Assembly (NCBI GenBank): GCA_946478635.1
Contig: CAMLCX010000378.1
Location: 1 to 5,189, forward strand
DNA from: an uncultured Pseudomonadota bacterium
GTDB lineage: Bacteria; Desulfobacterota_B; Binatia; UBA9968
Reading direction: 5' to 3'
Length of the DNA stretch: 5,189 bases
Part shown: positions 1 to 4,926 of the stretch, in pieces
Position numbering within the stretch: the first letter of the stretch is position 1
How the letters are laid out: each line of letters opens with the position of its first letter
Translations under genes and position numbers: made by a program
Notes under the pieces: model-generated
The model's input: only the letters and a program-made list of their open reading frames with translations
Database searches by the model: none
Told to the model about the DNA's origin: nothing

Positions 1-44
1 GAGGAATCTAAGAAAGATTTCTCCCGTTGGTCGAAATGACAACA
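1..44. repeat. Edge of a dispersed intergenic repeat
   Basis: Read on the minus strand this begins GTTGTCATTTCGACC and continues through GGGAGAAATCTTTC to the window edge. It resembles a dispersed intergenic repeat seen in many uncultured bacterial genomes, usually met as spurious peptides like VISTxGRNLS. The match is from memory of the motif, not from a search. The element is probably cut by the left edge, so its full length and symmetry cannot be seen. Confidence 0.45.
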
Positions 45-68
45 GTCTTCCTTTGCGGGCTTGGCGTA

Positions 69-92
69 CCCTTCGACATTGCCCAGGACATG
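69..92. repeat. Short dispersed repeat B, copy 1 (CCCTTCGA...CAGGACATG)
   Basis: The stretch starts CCCTTCGACATT and ends CCAGGACATG. A second copy at 352-374 shares both ends and differs mainly in the middle. It resembles the common intergenic 'TTCGACAGGCTCAGG' class of dispersed repeat. The upstream context (CTTTGCGGGCTTGGCG, 52-67) also resembles the context of copy 2. Confidence 0.45.
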
Positions 93-114
93 GCGCGAGC
101 AATCCCCCCGCCGG

Positions 115-144
115 AAATTTGCGCAGGCCACGCAAAATTTGCGC
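115..144. repeat. 10-bp direct repeat AAATTTGCGC, two copies
   Basis: AAATTTGCGC occurs at 115-124 and again at 135-144, exactly 20 bases apart. The second copy is part of an inverted repeat, CGCAAA-A-TTTGCG (131-143). A 20-bp spacing would put both copies on roughly the same DNA face, but there is no adjacent gene to regulate, so it may just be decayed repeat sequence. Confidence 0.35.
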
Positions 145-158
145 TACAGCAGTACACG

Positions 159-186
159 CTTTTTCCCAGACGACGCGGGGAAAAAG
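159..186. repeat. Perfect 9-bp inverted repeat (hairpin)
   Basis: CTTTTTCCC (159-167) pairs perfectly with GGGAAAAAG (178-186) around a 10-base loop. No T run follows on either strand, so it is not a classical terminator. It lies inside the repeat-rich, gene-free region. Function unknown. Confidence 0.45.
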
Positions 187-258
187 AGGTTCGCCTGTCG
201 ACGAACAACCAGTTTTGTTAGGGCGCACTTCGCGCACCGGTCAGTCTCGGAATATCTC

Positions 259-284
259 GCGCAAAGCTCGCAAAGGGCGCAAAG
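259..284. repeat. 9-nt tandem repeat (NNCGCAAAG, three units)
   Basis: Three consecutive units, GCGCAAAG (259-266), CTCGCAAAG (267-275) and GGCGCAAAG (276-284), are followed by a partial CAAAG (285-289). The right arm of the surrounding element carries the complementary motif CTTTGCG. It is a component of the inverted-repeat element rather than a separate locus. Confidence 0.55.
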
Positions 285-351
285 CAAAGAAATCGGATTT
301 ATCTCCCGCCAAGTTAAGAGAATAAAAATTCCGAACTTAGCGTCTTTGCGC

Positions 352-374
352 CCCTTCGATAGACTCAGGACATG
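352..374. repeat. Short dispersed repeat B, copy 2, inside the inverted element
   Basis: It starts CCCTTCGATAG and ends ACTCAGGACATG, matching the ends of the copy at 69-92. It lies between CTTTGCGC and CTTGGCGAGAG. Both flanks belong to the right arm of the inverted-repeat element, so this copy looks inserted into that arm. Confidence 0.45.
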
Positions 375-396
375 CTTGGCGAGAGGAATTTCCGAA

Positions 397-419
397 TCCG
401 AGAGTCTTCGACTTTCGGA
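397..419. repeat. Stem-loop, 10-bp stem with 3-base loop
   Basis: TCCGAGAGTC (397-406) pairs with GACTTTCGGA (410-419) around the loop TTC, with one G-U type pair. It lies about 80 bases beyond the stop of the minus-strand binding-protein gene. On that strand it is followed by TTCGGAAATTCC, with no T run, so a terminator role is doubtful. The CGGAATATTT at its right side (416-425) repeats CGGAATATCT at 248-257. Confidence 0.4.
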
Positions 420-500
420 ATATTTAAGCGGTACGCTATGACAAACATGTTGGTGTTAGTTTTTGATAGCAACGCAATCCAAGCGGGAATAGGGCTTTTG

Positions 501-1484
501 TTAAGGCTTCCAGCCGCTCGCTTTCAGCTCTTCGTTGGCTTTTTTCACGTAGCTCAAATCGAAGATGTCGGCGACCTTGATGTCGCGAGTCACTTTAGTT
601 GTCCGCTTCATGTCGTCGATCATCGACTGCAGCACCTTGTCATCGCTGAAACCCTGTTTCAGCACCAACCGGGTTTGAATGTCGTAGATCGAGCTCACCA
701 GTTCCCGATCTTTCAGGCGCAAATTGTCCATCATGTATTTGATCGCCGGCTCCCGCTTGGTGACGTAGTAATTCAAACCCTTCAGCGCGCCGCGCACAAA
801 GCGAAAGATTTTGTCCGGTCCCTGCTTGATCTTGTCCTGGGACGTCGCCAAACCGCCTTCGATCAGGTTGGCATACTCGCTCGCGTTCGCGAGTTTGCTA
901 AACCCCTCCTTCTGAGCGCGGAGGCTCATCGCGGTGTTGAAAAGCGTCGCGGAAATCGACTTGGTCTGCAACGCCGGGAAGCGCACTTCGTCGCCGCCCA
1001 TGACGACCAAATTCACGTCTTTGGTGGGATCGATGCCGTTCTTGCGCAGGATCTCGCGCGCCACCACGGCGAGCGATCCTTCGGGCGACATGATCGCAAT
1101 GTTCTTGCCGCGCAGTTGGGAGACCGACTTGATCTCGGGCGACGCGATCAAATCCCAGCCCGGCTTGTCCTGAAATACCGTGACCAGGCGAACCGAAACT
1201 CCTCTGACCGCCGCTGCCAAGGCGCTGCCGGCGTTGGTGAAAAAATCAACGTCGCCGGAAAGCGTCGTGCGGATCGCGATCTCGCCGCGGATGCTCAGCA
1301 GCTCGATATTGATGCCCTCTTCTTTAAAATACCCTTCCTTCTGCGCGATGATCAGTGAAAAGACCGACGTGCTCAGCGAGGGATAAGCGACGCGGAGGTT
1401 GTCGATGGCGAACGATGGGCTGATGAGAACGAGCGACACGACGGCGCTGACCAATAGCCCTGGAAATTGTCTTCTCAACTTCAT
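501..1484 (-). CDS. NMT1/ThiY-like ABC transporter solute-binding protein
   Basis: Periplasmic binding protein of the NMT1/THI5-like (SsuA/TauA/ThiY) class, which delivers a small organic ligand to an ABC importer. From ATG 1484 it is 327 residues, normal for the family. Residues 1-26 form a signal peptide: basic MKLRR, a hydrophobic core, and probable cleavage after SFA. The mature protein starts with a first strand LRVAYPS (29-36), then the family hallmark AQKEGYFKEEGI (47-58), LSGDVDFF (75-82) and SQLRGKNIA (122-130). The start is set by a strong GAGGAGGT at 1491-1498, six bases from the ATG; an in-frame ATG at 1511 would place that site inside the gene. A promoter-like TTGACC-17-TAAAAG lies upstream. 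No permease or ATPase is adjacent. Family hallmarks shared with the product at 3929-4894 suggest paralogues. The ligand cannot be read from the sequence; thiamine precursors, sulfonates, nitrate or aromatics are all possible in this family. Confidence 0.92.
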   Translation of the reverse strand: MKLRRQFPGLLVSAVVSLVLISPSFAIDNLRVAYPSLSTSVFSLIIAQKEGYFKEEGINIELLSIRGEIAIRTTLSGDVDFFTNAGSALAAAVRGVSVRLVTVFQDKPGWDLIASPEIKSVSQLRGKNIAIMSPEGSLAVVAREILRKNGIDPTKDVNLVVMGGDEVRFPALQTKSISATLFNTAMSLRAQKEGFSKLANASEYANLIEGGLATSQDKIKQGPDKIFRFVRGALKGLNYYVTKREPAIKYMMDNLRLKDRELVSSIYDIQTRLVLKQGFSDDKVLQSMIDDMKRTTKVTRDIKVADIFDLSYVKKANEELKASGWKP

Positions 1485-1490
1485 GACAAG

Positions 1491-1498
1491 ACCTCCTC
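1491..1498 (-). promoter_or_regulatory. Shine-Dalgarno site deciding the start at 1484
   Basis: GAGGAGGT on the minus strand, six bases before ATG 1484. It is near-perfectly complementary to the 16S rRNA tail and rules out the upstream in-frame ATG at 1511. Confidence 0.8.
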
Positions 1499-1535
1499 TT
1501 TTTTTGCACAATCGCTGACTGAGGCAATCGACAGC

Positions 1536-1564
1536 CTTTTAGCCTGTGAACGCGCTTCGGTCAA
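1536..1564 (-). promoter_or_regulatory. Sigma70-like promoter for the 501-1484 gene
   Basis: On the minus strand, TTGACC (1559-1564, five of six consensus bases) is followed after 17 bases by TAAAAG (1536-1541, four of six). The predicted transcript start near 1529 gives a leader of about 45 bases to ATG 1484. It lies just beyond the terminator hairpin of the upstream gene, fitting an independent transcription unit. Confidence 0.4.
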
Positions 1565-1567
1565 ATG

Positions 1568-1605
1568 AAAAATGACTCATTCAGCCGCATACCTGAGTGA
1601 GTCAT
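1568..1605 (-). terminator. Probable Rho-independent terminator of the FGE-like gene
   Basis: On the minus strand ATGACTCACTCAG pairs with CTGAATGAGTCAT: a 13-bp stem with one G-U pair and an 8-base loop (plus-strand arms 1572-1584 and 1593-1605). It is followed directly by TTTT and then CATTTGA. It sits about 80 bases after the stop codon at 1685. The stem is only moderately GC-rich, so efficiency is uncertain. Confidence 0.6.
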
Positions 1606-1657
1606 CCTGGGCACATTGGATCGTCGGCTAAATCCGGCGTAAAACGTTTTGAGCGGC

Positions 1658-1683
1658 TTGAACGATTGGAACGGTTGGAACGC
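1658..1683. repeat. 9-nt tandem repeat (TTGGAACGN, three units)
   Basis: TTGAACGA (1658-1665), TTGGAACGG (1666-1674) and TTGGAACGC (1675-1683) stand in tandem and end one base before the stop codon of the FGE-like gene. Such 'TTGGAACG' microrepeats occur between genes in uncultured bacteria, where translated they give peptides like FQPFQSFKP. No function is known to me. Confidence 0.55.
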
Positions 1684-1684
1684 T

Positions 1685-2398
1685 TCATTCAATTGTGAGC
1701 GCCAGACGAAACCCATAGTCGGCATAGCGAAAGTCCGGCGGCAGCGAGCTGCGCGCCGCGCAGCGGCTGAATTTGATGCGATGGCGCCACGAGCCGCCGC
1801 GTGACGAGCGGCGTTGACCGGAGGGCGGACCTTGCGGATTTCGCTCGGGAGAATTGCGATAGTAATGATAATCGTAGAAATCGCTGCACCACTCGTGCAC
1901 GCCTTCACTCATGTTATGGAGACCGAAGTCATTCGGTTCGTTGACGCCCACCCGCGGCGGACCGCCCGTCGCCGGATCAGAGCCGAGATAGGATTTCTCC
2001 TCCGGCGGCTCGTTCCCCCACGGATATTGGTCGCCTTCGCGCCCGCCGCGGGCGGCGCGCTCCCACTCGGCTTCAGTGGGCAGGCGAAATTTTCGTCCGG
2101 AGGCTTCGCTCAACCAGCGGCAATAAGCCATCGCCTCGTTCCAATTGGCGCCAACCACCGGCTGCTCCGGATCGGAGAATACCGGATCGCGCCAAAACGG
2201 CGGCGGCGGATTGTGCGTCGCCGCAAGAAATTCGCCGTATTCCCGGTTTGTGACCGGACACTTGCCGATGCCGAAACTGTCGATCCAGACGGAATGGCAG
2301 GGGCGCTCGTTTTCCTGCCCCTGTTCGCTTCCCATCAGAAACCGGCCGCTCGGAATGATGACGATTTTCAATTCGTCTACCCATTTCACACCGGCCAT
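1685..2398 (-). CDS. FGE/SUMF1-domain (DUF323) protein lacking the catalytic cysteines
   Basis: A 237-residue protein that is almost entirely one formylglycine-generating-enzyme/sulfatase-modifying-factor fold. Markers in order: IPSGRFLMGS (15-24), CPVTNREYGEF (47-57), PVVGANWNEAMAYCRWL (80-96), RLPTEAEWERAARGG (105-119), YPWGN (125-129), NMSEGVHEWCSDFY (162-175), RGGSW (200-204), CAARS (213-217) and DYGFRL (227-232). True FGEs oxidise a sulfatase cysteine or serine region using a cysteine pair located between RGGS and CAARS. Here that segment (RHRIKFSR) is shorter and has no cysteine, so sulfatase activation is unlikely. Many DUF323 proteins of this type have other or unknown roles. The usual GNVWEW signature also reads EGVHEW. 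There is no signal peptide, so it is probably cytoplasmic, and no sulfatase gene is nearby. ATG 2398 lacks a well-placed ribosome site, and a promoter overlaps it; translation may instead begin at GTG 2389 (234 residues). A terminator follows at 1568-1605. Confidence 0.9.
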   Translation of the reverse strand: MAGVKWVDELKIVIIPSGRFLMGSEQGQENERPCHSVWIDSFGIGKCPVTNREYGEFLAATHNPPPPFWRDPVFSDPEQPVVGANWNEAMAYCRWLSEASGRKFRLPTEAEWERAARGGREGDQYPWGNEPPEEKSYLGSDPATGGPPRVGVNEPNDFGLHNMSEGVHEWCSDFYDYHYYRNSPERNPQGPPSGQRRSSRGGSWRHRIKFSRCAARSSLPPDFRYADYGFRLALTIE

Positions 2399-2424
2399 TA
2401 AAGCCGCGCAACCTCAACTGTCAA
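2397..2424 (-). promoter_or_regulatory. Sigma70-like promoter overlapping the FGE-like gene's ATG
   Basis: On the minus strand a perfect -35 TTGACA (2419-2424) is followed after 16 bases by TTTAAT (2397-2402, five of six consensus bases). The last two bases of the -10 box are the A and T of ATG 2398. Transcription would start about 7-8 bases downstream, at 2389-2390, on the GTG that is codon 4. This would give a leaderless mRNA. Confidence 0.5.
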
Positions 2425-2432
2425 GCCATCCG

Positions 2433-2462
2433 TTGCAGTGGAACCGGAATTTACCGTATAAG
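2433..2462 (+). promoter_or_regulatory. Possible promoter of the TctC-like gene
   Basis: A good -10 TATAAG (2457-2462, five of six) is preceded after 18 bases by a weak -35 TTGCAG (2433-2438, three of six). Predicted transcription would start near 2470, giving a short leader to ATG 2494. It is back to back with the minus-strand promoter in the 95-bp divergent gap. Confidence 0.35.
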
Positions 2463-2482
2463 CGAATGGAGTCGAAAGCATC

Positions 2483-2488
2483 GGAGGT
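2483..2488 (+). promoter_or_regulatory. Shine-Dalgarno site of the TctC-like gene
   Basis: GGAGGT ends five bases before ATG 2494. This is strong and correctly spaced, and it fixes the start. Confidence 0.75.
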
Positions 2489-2493
2489 AGGAA

Positions 2494-3567
2494 ATGACGA
2501 ATCGTTCCGCACGTAATAGCCGCTGCAAGATTGCGGCGATCCTGGTTCTCGGATTGCTGTCGTTGGCATTTCTGCTTGGCTCGCAAGCGCACGCCCAGGA
2601 GAGCTCATTTTACAAAGACAAAACCATCCGCATTATTGTCGGCTTCACCTCGGGCGGGCTTTACGATCAATACGCGCGGCTGCTCGCTCGCCACATGGGC
2701 AAATACATTCCCGGCAATCCGAGCATCATCGTGCAGAACATGCCGGGCGCGGGCTCGCTGACCTCGACCAATTACGTTTACAGCGTCGCCAAACCCGATG
2801 GTCTCACGCTCGGGATGCCGGGCAGCGGCATTTACCTGGATCAACTCCTCGGCCGCAAGGAAGCGAGTTTCGATGTAGCGAAATTGGCGTGGATCGGCAG
2901 CATCGATCAGCGCGATCTGGTTCTTTACATGAAAGCCGACCTGCCGTGGAAATCAATCGAAGATGTCATGAACGCCAAAGAACAGCCGAAATGCGGCGCC
3001 ACCGGCACTTCCGATCTGACTTCCATCGTCGCGAGCATCTTGGATGAGACGCTCGGTGTGAAGTTTCAAGAAGTGCGCGGCTATCCGGGCGGCGTCGAAA
3101 TCGATCTCGCCCTGGAGAAGGGCGAGATTCACTGCCGCGGCACCGGCATCACGACTCACTTCGCGCGTGAGCCCTACTTCACCTGGCACAAGAGCGGCTT
3201 CGATCGCCACATCGTTCAGACCGGTGCAAAGAAGGATCCGCGCATTGCCGACGCGCCGACACTCGTCGAGCTAATGGATAAAAGAAAAACATCCTCGTTC
3301 AGCCGCAGCGTCGCCAAGGTCATGCTGGTCTCGGCGACCCTGGGGCGGCCGATGATGGCCACGCCCGGCACGCCCGCCGACCGCGTCAAGATCCTGCGCG
3401 AGGCTTATTTGAAAGCTTTCAACGATCCTGAAGTCGTGCAGGAAGCCAAGAAGAGCCGGCTCGACCTGCAAGCGCTTCCCGGCGCCGAAGTCGAGACGCA
3501 AATCCGCGAGGTCATGAATCAGCCGAAGGACGTGATTGAGCGGGTCAAAAAGCTCTCGGGCGAATAG
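2494..3567 (+). CDS. TctC/Bug-type tripartite tricarboxylate transporter binding protein
   Basis: Exported binding protein of the Bug (Bordetella uptake gene)/TctC family. These bind carboxylates and related small molecules in the periplasm for TctAB-type importers or for signalling. It has 357 residues; the family is usually 310-330, and the excess is mostly a long N-terminal signal region. The signal peptide is residues 1-34, with a hydrophobic stretch at 13-29 and probable cleavage after AHA. Family landmarks follow: FYKDKTIRIIVGFTSGG (39-55), ARLLARHMGKYIPGNP (61-76), QNMPGAGS (81-88) and AKPDGLT (99-105), then a C-terminal ATPGTPADRVKILREAY helix region typical of the family. The ligand loop reads GGLYDQYAR, unlike the common GGxxDxxAR with small residues. 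GGAGGT upstream fixes the start. No TctA or TctB gene is beside it, so the membrane partner is elsewhere or absent. Bug ligands vary widely, so the substrate is not assignable. Confidence 0.93.
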   Translation: MTNRSARNSRCKIAAILVLGLLSLAFLLGSQAHAQESSFYKDKTIRIIVGFTSGGLYDQYARLLARHMGKYIPGNPSIIVQNMPGAGSLTSTNYVYSVAKPDGLTLGMPGSGIYLDQLLGRKEASFDVAKLAWIGSIDQRDLVLYMKADLPWKSIEDVMNAKEQPKCGATGTSDLTSIVASILDETLGVKFQEVRGYPGGVEIDLALEKGEIHCRGTGITTHFAREPYFTWHKSGFDRHIVQTGAKKDPRIADAPTLVELMDKRKTSSFSRSVAKVMLVSATLGRPMMATPGTPADRVKILREAYLKAFNDPEVVQEAKKSRLDLQALPGAEVETQIREVMNQPKDVIERVKKLSGE

Positions 3568-3601
3568 CGGCGTGAAGTTCGTTTCGCTTTATCGAAGGCC
3601 T

Positions 3602-3611
3602 TTACCGGTAA
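3602..3611. repeat. Perfect 10-bp palindrome TTACCGGTAA
   Basis: A self-complementary TTACCGGTAA lies 35 bases after the TctC-like stop and 40 bases before the small membrane-protein gene. Without a loop it is a poor hairpin, but it could be a dimeric regulator site. Chance is a real alternative. Confidence 0.25.
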
Positions 3612-3650
3612 GACACAACTCCCAACGAGAATCGGCGCAATGCTCCAAAC

Positions 3651-3887
3651 ATGAAAACCTTTGTTCGAATGACCGCTTTGCTTCTGGCAATTCTGTTTTT
3701 AGCCGGCGCCGGCTTCGCGTGGTTTGACGTTTTGACTCACGACAACATTCTCGCAAATTCCGAGTCGAAAACCGCCGGCGGCTGGCTATTGACCGGACTC
3801 ATGTTGCTGGCTCTCGGCCTACGCGGCTGGCGCCCGCGCAAGGGACAAACCCCAAACCCAGCATCGGAATCGAAACCCTCGGTATGA
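3651..3887 (+). CDS. Small two-helix membrane protein, hypothetical
   Basis: A 78-residue protein of unrecognised family. Two hydrophobic segments are plain: about residues 7-25 (TALLLAILFLAGAGFAW) and 43-58 (GGWLLTGLMLLALGL). Between them is a short polar loop (HDNILANSESKT), and after them a basic, proline-rich tail (RGWRPRKGQTPNPASESKP). The positive residues after the second helix suggest a cytoplasmic C terminus, so probably a hairpin in the inner membrane with both ends inside. The first helix could instead be an uncleaved signal. No good ribosome site precedes ATG 3651; ATG 3669 is no better. It lies 83 bases after the TctC-like gene on the same strand and converges on the next gene, 41 bases from stop to stop. 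It resembles neither TctB nor an ABC permease, being far too small. Coding status rests on the clear hydrophobic pattern. Confidence 0.55.
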   Translation: MKTFVRMTALLLAILFLAGAGFAWFDVLTHDNILANSESKTAGGWLLTGLMLLALGLRGWRPRKGQTPNPASESKPSV

Positions 3888-3894
3888 TCCGTTG

Positions 3895-3904
3895 ATCGCG
3901 CGAT
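3895..3904. repeat. 10-bp palindrome ATCGCGCGAT between convergent stops
   Basis: A perfect palindrome within the 41-base convergent gap (3888-3928). No T run is attached and it has no loop, so a bidirectional terminator is not supported. Short and possibly chance. Confidence 0.2.
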
Positions 3905-3928
3905 TCGGCTTAGCGACTTCCCTTCTGA

Positions 3929-4894
3929 TCATTTGCCGGACTCCAACTCCTTCAGCGCTTGACGCGCAAAGGAAAAATCGCGGATCTCATCGAGCGGCCG
4001 CTTCTTGTCGGCGAGCCGGTCCATCTGAAACTCGATCTCCGCGTCCGTCATCTGGCCGTCCTTGGCGAGCGCCTTGAATTCGACATCGTAGGAGCGCGCT
4101 GCCGCTTCCGCCGACTGGGGCACAAACCGGGTCATGATGCGGATCGTTTCTTCTTTGTTTCCCTCGATGAATCGGTTCGCCTTCAACGTCGCGCGAATGG
4201 TGCGGCGCAGCACTTGCGGATTCTCCTTGATCAATCGATCCGCGGCAAAGAGTCCCGAAGACGGCACGCCGATTTCCGGCGGTCCGGAAATGGACTTGAG
4301 CCCTTTCTGTTCAAGCATCAAATCATACGGCGGCGGCACCGAAACGGCCTGCACCGCGCCGCTGATGGCCGCTTGAAGCCTTAGCGCCGGATCGCCGACG
4401 GCGATGGCTTGCACCAGGTTCGGATCCAGCCCTTTCATGCGCATCAGCTCTCGGCCAATAATGTGATCGCCGCCGTTGACCGCCGTCACCCCCAATTTTT
4501 TGCCCTTGAGATCCTGAATGTCTTTGATGAGATCAGGACGTACCATCAAATGGTACGTGCCTTTCTTCAAGAGGATGAACACGGTCTTCATCGGCAGCCC
4601 CTGCACGATACCGCGGAACGTGCTGACGAAGGACGTCGTGAAAGTCACGTCGCCGTTCAGCACCGCCATGGCGCCGAGCCGCGGATTGATTTGAATAAAC
4701 TCGACCTCCAGCCCTTCGTCTTTGAAAAAGCCTCTCGCTTGAGCGACGTAGTAGGAGGTATTCGTATTGCTCCGGCTCGACAACGAGATGCGGATTTTCT
4801 GCGTTTGCGCGTTGATGCCGCCGGCCATGCAAAGAACAATCAAGATAATCGCCAGCATTACCAAACAACTGACGTGGAATCGCATCGAACTCAT
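3929..4894 (-). CDS. NMT1/ThiY-like ABC transporter solute-binding protein
   Basis: A second periplasmic binding protein of the NMT1 class, 321 residues from ATG 4894. Residues 1-29 are a signal peptide with a long hydrophobic core and probable cleavage after INA. C22 is not in a lipobox, so it is not predicted to be a lipoprotein. Family landmarks are KIRISLSSRS (33-42), AQARGFFKDEGLEVE (51-65), LNGDVTF (79-85) and DIQDLKGKKLGV (125-136). A central PPPYDL loop and an ENPQVLRR motif, typical of the C-terminal lobe, follow. AAGGAG at 4901-4906, six bases before the ATG, sets the start. An in-frame GTG at 4912 would put that site inside the gene, and ATG 4885 is too far from it. Promoter TTGACG-17-TATTTT lies upstream. 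It shares the SBP motifs of the 501-1484 product but is clearly diverged from it, so a recent duplication is unlikely. No permease or ATPase is adjacent. Ligand unknown. Confidence 0.92.
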   Translation of the reverse strand: MSSMRFHVSCLVMLAIILIVLCMAGGINAQTQKIRISLSSRSNTNTSYYVAQARGFFKDEGLEVEFIQINPRLGAMAVLNGDVTFTTSFVSTFRGIVQGLPMKTVFILLKKGTYHLMVRPDLIKDIQDLKGKKLGVTAVNGGDHIIGRELMRMKGLDPNLVQAIAVGDPALRLQAAISGAVQAVSVPPPYDLMLEQKGLKSISGPPEIGVPSSGLFAADRLIKENPQVLRRTIRATLKANRFIEGNKEETIRIMTRFVPQSAEAAARSYDVEFKALAKDGQMTDAEIEFQMDRLADKKRPLDEIRDFSFARQALKELESGK

Positions 4895-4900
4895 GAGTAA

Positions 4901-4906
4901 CTCCTT
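4901..4906 (-). promoter_or_regulatory. Shine-Dalgarno site deciding the start at 4894
   Basis: AAGGAG on the minus strand, six bases before ATG 4894. It rules out the in-frame GTG at 4912, whose reading would begin upstream of it. Confidence 0.75.
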
Positions 4907-4926
4907 AGGCACTTCGCGTCCGGCTA

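Larger units (their letters stand above)
247..395. repeat. MITE/REP-like element with imperfect inverted arms
   Basis: The left arm (TCGGAATATCTCGC, 247-260) and right arm (GCGAGAGGAATTTCCGA, 379-395) are imperfect reverse complements. Further in, GGCGCAAAG (276-284) is the exact reverse complement of CTTTGCGCC (344-352). The left half contains a 9-nt tandem repeat. The right half is interrupted at 352-374 by short repeat B, which separates CTTTGCGCC from CTTGGCGAG. No coding capacity is visible. Intergenic elements built from repeated 'GCGCAAAG' blocks with inverted ends are frequent in uncultured bacteria. The boundaries are my estimate from the outermost matching arms. Confidence 0.5.
1..500. 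other. Gene-free intergenic region made of dispersed repeats
   Basis: No open frame here reads like a protein. The frames that exist are short, overlap one another and give low-complexity basic peptides (for example SRKARKGRKAKK) of the kind produced when intergenic repeats are translated. None has a convincing ribosome binding site. Instead the stretch is filled with short repeated and inverted motifs, listed separately. The last part (421-500), downstream of the minus-strand binding-protein gene, shows no strong terminator: I found no GC-rich hairpin followed by a T run. Confidence 0.75.

Noticed and set aside
259..289. Possible CRISPR-like array
   Set aside because: The units are 9 nt and adjoin directly without spacers, so this is a simple tandem repeat.
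8..441. Several overlapping small open frames in the left region (8-208, 27-221, 53-325, 61-441)
   Set aside because: They overlap on both strands and lack ribosome sites. Their peptides (such as VISTNGRNLS and SRKARKGRKAKK) are translations of intergenic repeats.
372..1358. Long plus-strand open frame (328 codons) antisense to the first binding-protein gene
   Set aside because: It has no signal or recognisable domain, and its composition (rich in R, H, Q, D) is that of a mirror frame. The minus-strand gene has a signal peptide, family motifs and a strong ribosome site.
1485..1511. N-terminal extension of the first binding protein to ATG 1511
   Set aside because: It would place the strong GAGGAGGT ribosome site inside the coding sequence and add MCKKRGGLV before a complete signal peptide.
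1814..2401. Plus-strand open frame (195 codons) antisense to the FGE-like gene
   Set aside because: Arginine-rich, with no recognisable motif. The opposite strand encodes an intact FGE fold with all its landmarks except the catalytic cysteines.
3568..3650. Terminator after the TctC-like gene
   Set aside because: Only short stems are present (for example GCGAA/TTCGC and TTCG/CGAA, 4-5 bp), with no following T run, so none was called.
3959..4900. Two plus-strand open frames (3959-4384 and 4409-4900) antisense to the second binding-protein gene
   Set aside because: Mirror frames with histidine/arginine-rich composition and no domain or ribosome site; the minus-strand gene explains the region.
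4895..4912. N-terminal extension of the second binding protein to GTG 4912
   Set aside because: The AAGGAG site at 4901-4906 would then be internal; ATG 4894 has ideal spacing from it.
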